This document shows positions 60,353 through 64,000 of a stretch of 64,000 bases of DNA, piece after piece. The notes below the pieces were generated by a model. That model worked only from the letters and a program-made list of their open reading frames with translations. It did not search any database and had not been told where the DNA came from. The position numbers and the translations under genes were made by a program. Each line of letters starts with the position of its first letter. Position 1 is the stretch's first letter. This DNA comes from Falsiroseomonas sp046052145 (GTDB taxonomy: Bacteria > Pseudomonadota > Alphaproteobacteria > Acetobacterales > Acetobacteraceae), in NCBI GenBank assembly GCA_046052145.1, contig JBJOMW010000001.1, positions 248,001 to 312,000 of the forward strand, in the 5' to 3' direction.

Positions 60353-60429
60353 TGGCGGACCCGATACGATTCGAACGTACGACCTTTGCCTTCGGAGGGC
60401 AACGCTCTATCCAGCTGAGCTACGGGTCC
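60353..60429 (-). tRNA. tRNA-Arg (anticodon CCG)
   Basis: A 77-nt cloverleaf on the minus strand: acceptor GGACCCG/CGGGTCC, D-arm GCTC/GAGC, anticodon stem TTGCC/GGCAA with loop CTCCGAA (anticodon CCG, reading CGG), T-arm CGTAC-GTTCGAATC-GTATC-like, encoded CCA. No gene is seen in the 220 bp between it and the GT41 gene. Confidence 0.95.
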
Positions 60430-60576
60430 GTCGCCCTCCTCTTACAGAAGCCGCGGCGCGGACGGAAGCCCTCAGCCATTCACGGCCGGACCACCCCTCG
60501 TCCGCATGGACCGAGCAGCTGATTCACCGCTCCGGCGTTTCCGCCCGCGGGGATCAGACGCTAGGCTCGGCCCACC

Positions 60577-61644
60577 ATGACCGACGCACCCGCCCCCGGC
60601 TCCAACGAAGCCCGCGCCCTGCTCCAGGCGCTCTATGCCCGGATGGCGCCGGAACACCTCTTTCCGTTGTGGGAAGTGCTCCACGCCCTGGTCACGCCCA
60701 GCCCCGCCTCACCCGCCCAGCCGCATCTCTGGCGCTACGACGCCGCCCGCGCGCATCTGCTCCGCGCTGGGGACCTCATCACCGCCGAACAGGCCGAACG
60801 CCGGGTGCTCATCCTGGAAAACCCGGGCCTGCCGGGGTCGTCCGCCGTCACCACCAGCCTCTATGCCGGGCTGCAGCTGATCCTGCCGGGCGAGGTCGCG
60901 CCCTGCCACCGCCACACCCAATGCGCGCTGCGCTTTGTCATGGAAGGCGATGGCGCCTTCACCGCGCTGGATGGCGAGAAGGCGATCATGCGCCCCTTCG
61001 ACCTGGTGCTGACGCCCAACTGGCAATGGCACGACCACGGCAATGCCTCTGGCCAGCCGATGATCTGGCTGGATGGGCTCGATATCCCGACGGTGCGGCA
61101 CTTCGCCGCCTCCTTCGCCGAACGCCTGCCGGATGGCGCCATGGCGCATGCCGAGACGGCGCCGGCCGGCGACACCGCCGCGCGCTATGGGCGGAACCTC
61201 CGCCCCTTCGCCGGCAGCGCCGCGGCGCGGCGGCCGGCTTCGCTGCCGCTGTTCCACTACCCCTATGCCGAATGGCGCGAGAGCCTGGCGGCGATGGCGC
61301 GCGCGGGCGACCCCGATCCGCATCTCGGCCACGCGCTGGAATTCATCAACCCGGCCGATGGCGGGCCGGTGATGCCGACCATCGCCGCCCATGTCCGCCT
61401 GCTGCCGCGGGGCTTCCGCACGCGCCCGCGTCGGTCCACCGACGCCACCGTCTTCGTCGTGGTGGAAGGCGAGGGGCAGGCGCGCATCGCCGGGCAGGAG
61501 ATGGCTCTCGCGCCGCGCGATCTGTTCGTTGTGCCGTCCTGGTCGGCGCTGGAGTTGGAGGCGACGTCCGACCTCGTGCTCTTCGCCTATTCCGATGCGG
61601 CCGCGCAGCAGAAGCTCGGCCTGTGGCGGGAGGCGCGGGGGTGA
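60577..61644 (+). CDS. gentisate 1,2-dioxygenase
   Basis: Bicupin ring-cleavage dioxygenase of 355 residues, which opens gentisate to maleylpyruvate with Fe(II). The N-terminal FPLWEVLHALVTPSPASPA with HLWRYD, and the cupin metal-site motif EVAPCHRHTQCALRFVMEGDGAFTALDGEK with WQWHDHGN, match gentisate or salicylate 1,2-dioxygenases. The C-terminal cupin (VVVEGEGQARIAGQE, DLFVVPSWSALEL) is a second, non-metal domain. The neighbouring maleylpyruvate isomerase and hydrolase genes are not here. It precedes a TTT transporter, possibly for an aromatic acid. Confidence 0.9.
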   Translation: MTDAPAPGSNEARALLQALYARMAPEHLFPLWEVLHALVTPSPASPAQPHLWRYDAARAHLLRAGDLITAEQAERRVLILENPGLPGSSAVTTSLYAGLQLILPGEVAPCHRHTQCALRFVMEGDGAFTALDGEKAIMRPFDLVLTPNWQWHDHGNASGQPMIWLDGLDIPTVRHFAASFAERLPDGAMAHAETAPAGDTAARYGRNLRPFAGSAAARRPASLPLFHYPYAEWRESLAAMARAGDPDPHLGHALEFINPADGGPVMPTIAAHVRLLPRGFRTRPRRSTDATVFVVVEGEGQARIAGQEMALAPRDLFVVPSWSALELEATSDLVLFAYSDAAAQQKLGLWREARG

Positions 61645-61749
61645 TGTCCCCTGTCGCGTCTCGTTGCGAGGACAGTTTGCGCGGGCCCTACCGCTAGCCT
61701 AGCATGCCCGCCGAAGACACCGTTTCAGCGGGACCTTGAGGGAGGAACC

Positions 61750-62724
61750 ATGACCATCCGCCGTCGCCATGTGCTGTCTGCCGCTGTCGGCCTTGCCGCG
61801 GCCGGCTCTCTCGTGCGACCCGCGGTCGCGCAGCAGCGCTTTGCCAGCATGTATGTCTTTGTCCCCGCCGGCCCGGGCGGCGGCTGGGACGGGCTTGGCC
61901 GCGCGATCGAGCAGGCGTCCCGCGCCGCGGGTCTGGTCGCCAATTTCCAGTTCGAGAATGTCGGCGGCGCCGGCGGCACGGTGGGGCTGCCGCGCTTCGT
62001 CTCCCAGCGCCGCGGGCGCGGTGACGCCATCATGGTCGGTGGCGCGGTGATGGTGGGGTCCGTCATCACCAACCGCTCGCCGGTCGGCATCAAGGACGTC
62101 ACGCCGATCGCGCGCATGACCACCGAGCCCGGCGTGATCGTCGTGCCGGCGAATTCCGACCTCCGCGACATCCAGGGCTTCATGGCCGCGCTGCGCGCCA
62201 ATCCGGGCGCGGTCTCGGTCGCCGGCGGCAGCGCGGGCGGCATTGACCACATCACGCTTGGCCTGATGCTGAAGGCCATCGGGCGCAATGCGCGGGAAGG
62301 CAGCTATGTCGCCTTCGCGGGCGGTGGCCCGGCCCAGGCCGCGATCCTCGGCGCGCAGGTGCGCGCGGGTATCTCCGGCGTCTCGGAATTCGCCGAGCAG
62401 ATCCAGGCCGGCCGCATGCGCGCGCTGGCGACCACCGGCGATGCGCGCAGCCTGCCCAATGTGCCGACGCTGAAGGAAAGCGGGCTCGACATCGTGCTCG
62501 GCAATTGGCGCGGCGTGTTCGGCGCGCCCGGCATCTCCGCCGCGCAGCGCCAGGCGCTGACGGATTGGATGACGGCGCTGCAGGCTTCCTCCCAGTGGCG
62601 GGAACTGCTGGCGACGCGCGGCTGGGACGACTGGTTCCAGACCGGCGCCGCCTTCGAGCAGTTCCTCGCGCGCGACGAGGAGGAGACGCGCCAGGTGCTC
62701 CGCGACATCGGCCTGGCGGGCTGA
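61750..62724 (+). CDS. tctC: Bug/TctC-family receptor of a tripartite tricarboxylate transporter
   Basis: Periplasmic receptor of 324 residues. The Tat-like leader (IRRRHVLSAAVGLAAAGSLVRPAVAQ) precedes YVFVPAGPGGGWDGLGRAIEQA, a family motif, then FQFENVGGAGGTVGLPRFVSQR and LPNVPTLKESGLDIVLGNWRG. GGGAGGAA lies upstream of the ATG. It is followed by tctB and tctA, so this set makes a complete transporter, unlike the orphan at 6506. The ligand may be an aromatic or organic acid, given gentisate dioxygenase upstream. Confidence 0.93.
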   Translation: MTIRRRHVLSAAVGLAAAGSLVRPAVAQQRFASMYVFVPAGPGGGWDGLGRAIEQASRAAGLVANFQFENVGGAGGTVGLPRFVSQRRGRGDAIMVGGAVMVGSVITNRSPVGIKDVTPIARMTTEPGVIVVPANSDLRDIQGFMAALRANPGAVSVAGGSAGGIDHITLGLMLKAIGRNAREGSYVAFAGGGPAQAAILGAQVRAGISGVSEFAEQIQAGRMRALATTGDARSLPNVPTLKESGLDIVLGNWRGVFGAPGISAAQRQALTDWMTALQASSQWRELLATRGWDDWFQTGAAFEQFLARDEEETRQVLRDIGLAG

Positions 62725-62755
62725 CGCGGCGGCGCGCCGCGGGAGGGAGGTGGCG

Positions 62756-63247
62756 ATGCGGAAGAACGCCGCCGATCTCGGCGCGGCGCTGTTCGTTGTC
62801 GCACTCGGCGGCGTCGCGGCCTGGCAGGCCACCGTCATCCCGACCTCGCCGCTCTATGCGCAGGTCGGGCCGAAGGCGGTGCCCTACCTCATCGCCGCGG
62901 GGCTGCTGCTGCTGGGTGTCGCGCTGACCATCGTCGCGCTGCGTGGCGGCTGGTCTGACGATATCGAGGAGTTGCAGGGCGCCCCGCCTGCCAATCTCCG
63001 CGCGCTTGGGCTGCTGCTGGCGGGTCTGCTGGCCAATCTCGCGCTGATCGGGCCCTTCGGCTTCACGGTCGCGGCCACCGCGCAATTCGCGCTGGTGGCG
63101 GCGGCCTTCGGCTCGCGCAGCCACCTCATGAACCTCGGCATCGCCTTTGTGGTCGCGCTCGGCGCCTATGCGCTGTTCGTGAAGCTCTTGGGCGTCAACA
63201 TCGGCGCGGGCGTGGTCGAGGCCCTGGTCTTCGGAGCGCCCATCTGA
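62756..63247 (+). CDS. tctB: tripartite tricarboxylate transporter small membrane subunit
   Basis: TctB-family membrane protein of 163 residues with four predicted transmembrane segments (LGAALFVVALGGVAAWQATV, VPYLIAAGLLLLGVALTIVAL, LGLLLAGLLANLALI, LGIAFVVALGAYALFV). GGGAGGGAGG lies upstream of the ATG. Its stop overlaps the tctA start by one base (TGATG). The sequence is poorly conserved, as usual for TctB, and the identity rests partly on its place between tctC and tctA. Confidence 0.88.
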   Translation: MRKNAADLGAALFVVALGGVAAWQATVIPTSPLYAQVGPKAVPYLIAAGLLLLGVALTIVALRGGWSDDIEELQGAPPANLRALGLLLAGLLANLALIGPFGFTVAATAQFALVAAAFGSRSHLMNLGIAFVVALGAYALFVKLLGVNIGAGVVEALVFGAPI

Positions 63248-64000
63248 TGGAGAGCCTCGAGGGCCTTGCGCTCGGCTTCTCGCATGCGCTGACGCTGACC
63301 AATCTCGGCTGGGCGCTGCTGGGCTGCTTCCTCGGCACGGCGATCGGCGTGCTGCCGGGCATCGGCCCGGCGCTGACCATCGCGCTGCTGCTGCCGATCA
63401 CCTTCACCGTCCCGCCGACAGCGGCCTTCATCCTGTTCTGCGGCGTCTTCTATGGCGCGATGTATGGCGGCTCCACCACCTCGATCCTGCTGAACACGCC
63501 GGGGGAGAGCGGGTCCATCATCACCTCCCTCGAAGGGGCGAAGATGGCGCGGAACGGCCGCGCGGGGCCGGCGCTGGCCACGGCTGCCATCGGCAGCTTC
63601 GTCGCGGGCACGATCGGCACGCTGGGGATCGCCTTCATCGGGCCGGTGATCGTGGAGCTCGCGCTGAAGCTCGGCCCAGCCGAGTATTTCGCGCTGATGG
63701 TGCTGTGCTTCGTCACCGTCTCCGCCGTGCTAGGCGGCAGTGCGCTGCGGGGGCTCACCAGCCTGTTCTTCGGCTTGCTGCTGGGGCTCGTTGGCATTGA
63801 TCTGCAGACTGGCCAGCCGCGCCTGACCTTCGGCATCCCCGAATTGCTGGACGGGGTGAATGTGGTGCTGGTGGCGGTGGCGCTGTTCGCGGTGGGAGAG
63901 ACGCTCTACCTCGCCTGGCGCTATGTGGAGGGCAAGCAGGAGGTGCGGCCCGTTGGCCGCATCACGATGAGCCGCAGCGACATCCGGCGCAGCATCGGGC
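63247..64000 (+). CDS. tctA: tripartite tricarboxylate transporter large membrane subunit, partial
   Basis: The first 251 codons of TctA, which continues beyond the window (family length about 500). MESLEGLALGFSHALTLTNLGWALLGC starts it, and GTAIGVLPGIGPALTIALLLPITF with FYGAMYGGSTTSILLNTPGESGS is the family signature. It forms the transport channel with TctB and is fed by the periplasmic TctC. The TctB stop and the TctA start overlap. Confidence 0.94.
   Translation, partial: MESLEGLALGFSHALTLTNLGWALLGCFLGTAIGVLPGIGPALTIALLLPITFTVPPTAAFILFCGVFYGAMYGGSTTSILLNTPGESGSIITSLEGAKMARNGRAGPALATAAIGSFVAGTIGTLGIAFIGPVIVELALKLGPAEYFALMVLCFVTVSAVLGGSALRGLTSLFFGLLLGLVGIDLQTGQPRLTFGIPELLDGVNVVLVAVALFAVGETLYLAWRYVEGKQEVRPVGRITMSRSDIRRSIG

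Noticed and set aside
61643..61696. Leader peptide before the tctC gene
   Set aside because: A short ORF (MSPVASRC...) exists but has no rare-codon run, hairpin or ribosome-binding site.

Overview
The window is GC-rich, densely coded chromosomal DNA from an alphaproteobacterium, most likely an Acetobacteraceae member of the Roseomonas type. The evidence is the zapE-mdh-sucCD-sucA order, the hslVU-hisB-hisH-hisA block, a regulatory PTS cluster with a truncated HprK next to rapZ, two Bug/TctC binding proteins, and a TakP-like TRAP binding protein. Both ends cut a gene: sucA on the left and tctA on the right.

Layout. 1-5.6 kb: TCA-cycle genes on the minus strand (sucA, sucD, sucC, mdh). 5.8-13.6 kb: mostly minus-strand housekeeping and small genes (YrdC-like, Bug protein, a secreted T/S/Q-rich protein, zapE, pip, DUF3297, FKBP, EcsC) and a Doc/AbrB-type toxin-antitoxin pair with a readable promoter and palindromic operator. 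13.7-18.7 kb: hslU/hslV and, divergently, hisB-DUF2628-hisH-GNAT-hisA; hisF and hisE do not follow.

18.8-27.2 kb is the most unusual part. Downstream of hisA sit an AT-rich, foreign-looking methyltransferase gene, a truncated second copy of hisA with two internal in-frame deletions, a trypsin-like lipoprotein, a TPR-GT41 glycosyltransferase, and two tandem autotransporter-like genes. The two autotransporters share their GC-rich barrel halves but have unrelated, AT-rich passenger halves. One passenger is dense in N-x-S/T sites. A tRNA-Ala(CGC) closes this segment. It can be read as a surface-protein modification island, but that is inference.

27.4-34.7 kb: yggT, folD, an EamA permease, a possible leader peptide before a PaiB-like FMN protein, a Nudix hydrolase, a DUF4149 membrane protein, a beta-lactamase-like lipoprotein, a HAD phosphatase and an outer-membrane barrel. 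34.8-40.4 kb: a sulfatase co-translated with its formylglycine-generating enzyme, a divergent LysR regulator, and a secreted amidohydrolase. 40.5-46.9 kb: ahcY behind an AT-rich palindrome, an EEP nuclease, a PLD/cardiolipin-synthase-like protein, a cytochrome P460-like protein, a TPR protein, a TauD/TfdA oxygenase, and a tiny Cys-rich secreted ORF. 47.1-51.3 kb: hprK-rapZ-EIIA(Man)-HPr-EI with overlapping start and stop codons and no sugar permease, so it is a regulatory phosphorelay.

51.6-64 kb: an SH3 lipoprotein, a threonine dehydratase-like enzyme, the TakP-like TRAP protein, uppP, a two-subunit 3-oxoacid CoA-transferase, tRNA-Ala(GGC), a Cys-containing tandem-repeat secreted protein, the N-terminal stub of an MmeI-like restriction-methylation gene, a second TPR-GT41 gene, tRNA-Arg(CCG), gentisate 1,2-dioxygenase, and a tripartite tricarboxylate transporter (tctC-tctB-tctA). 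No CRISPR array, rRNA gene, integrase or intact transposase was seen.
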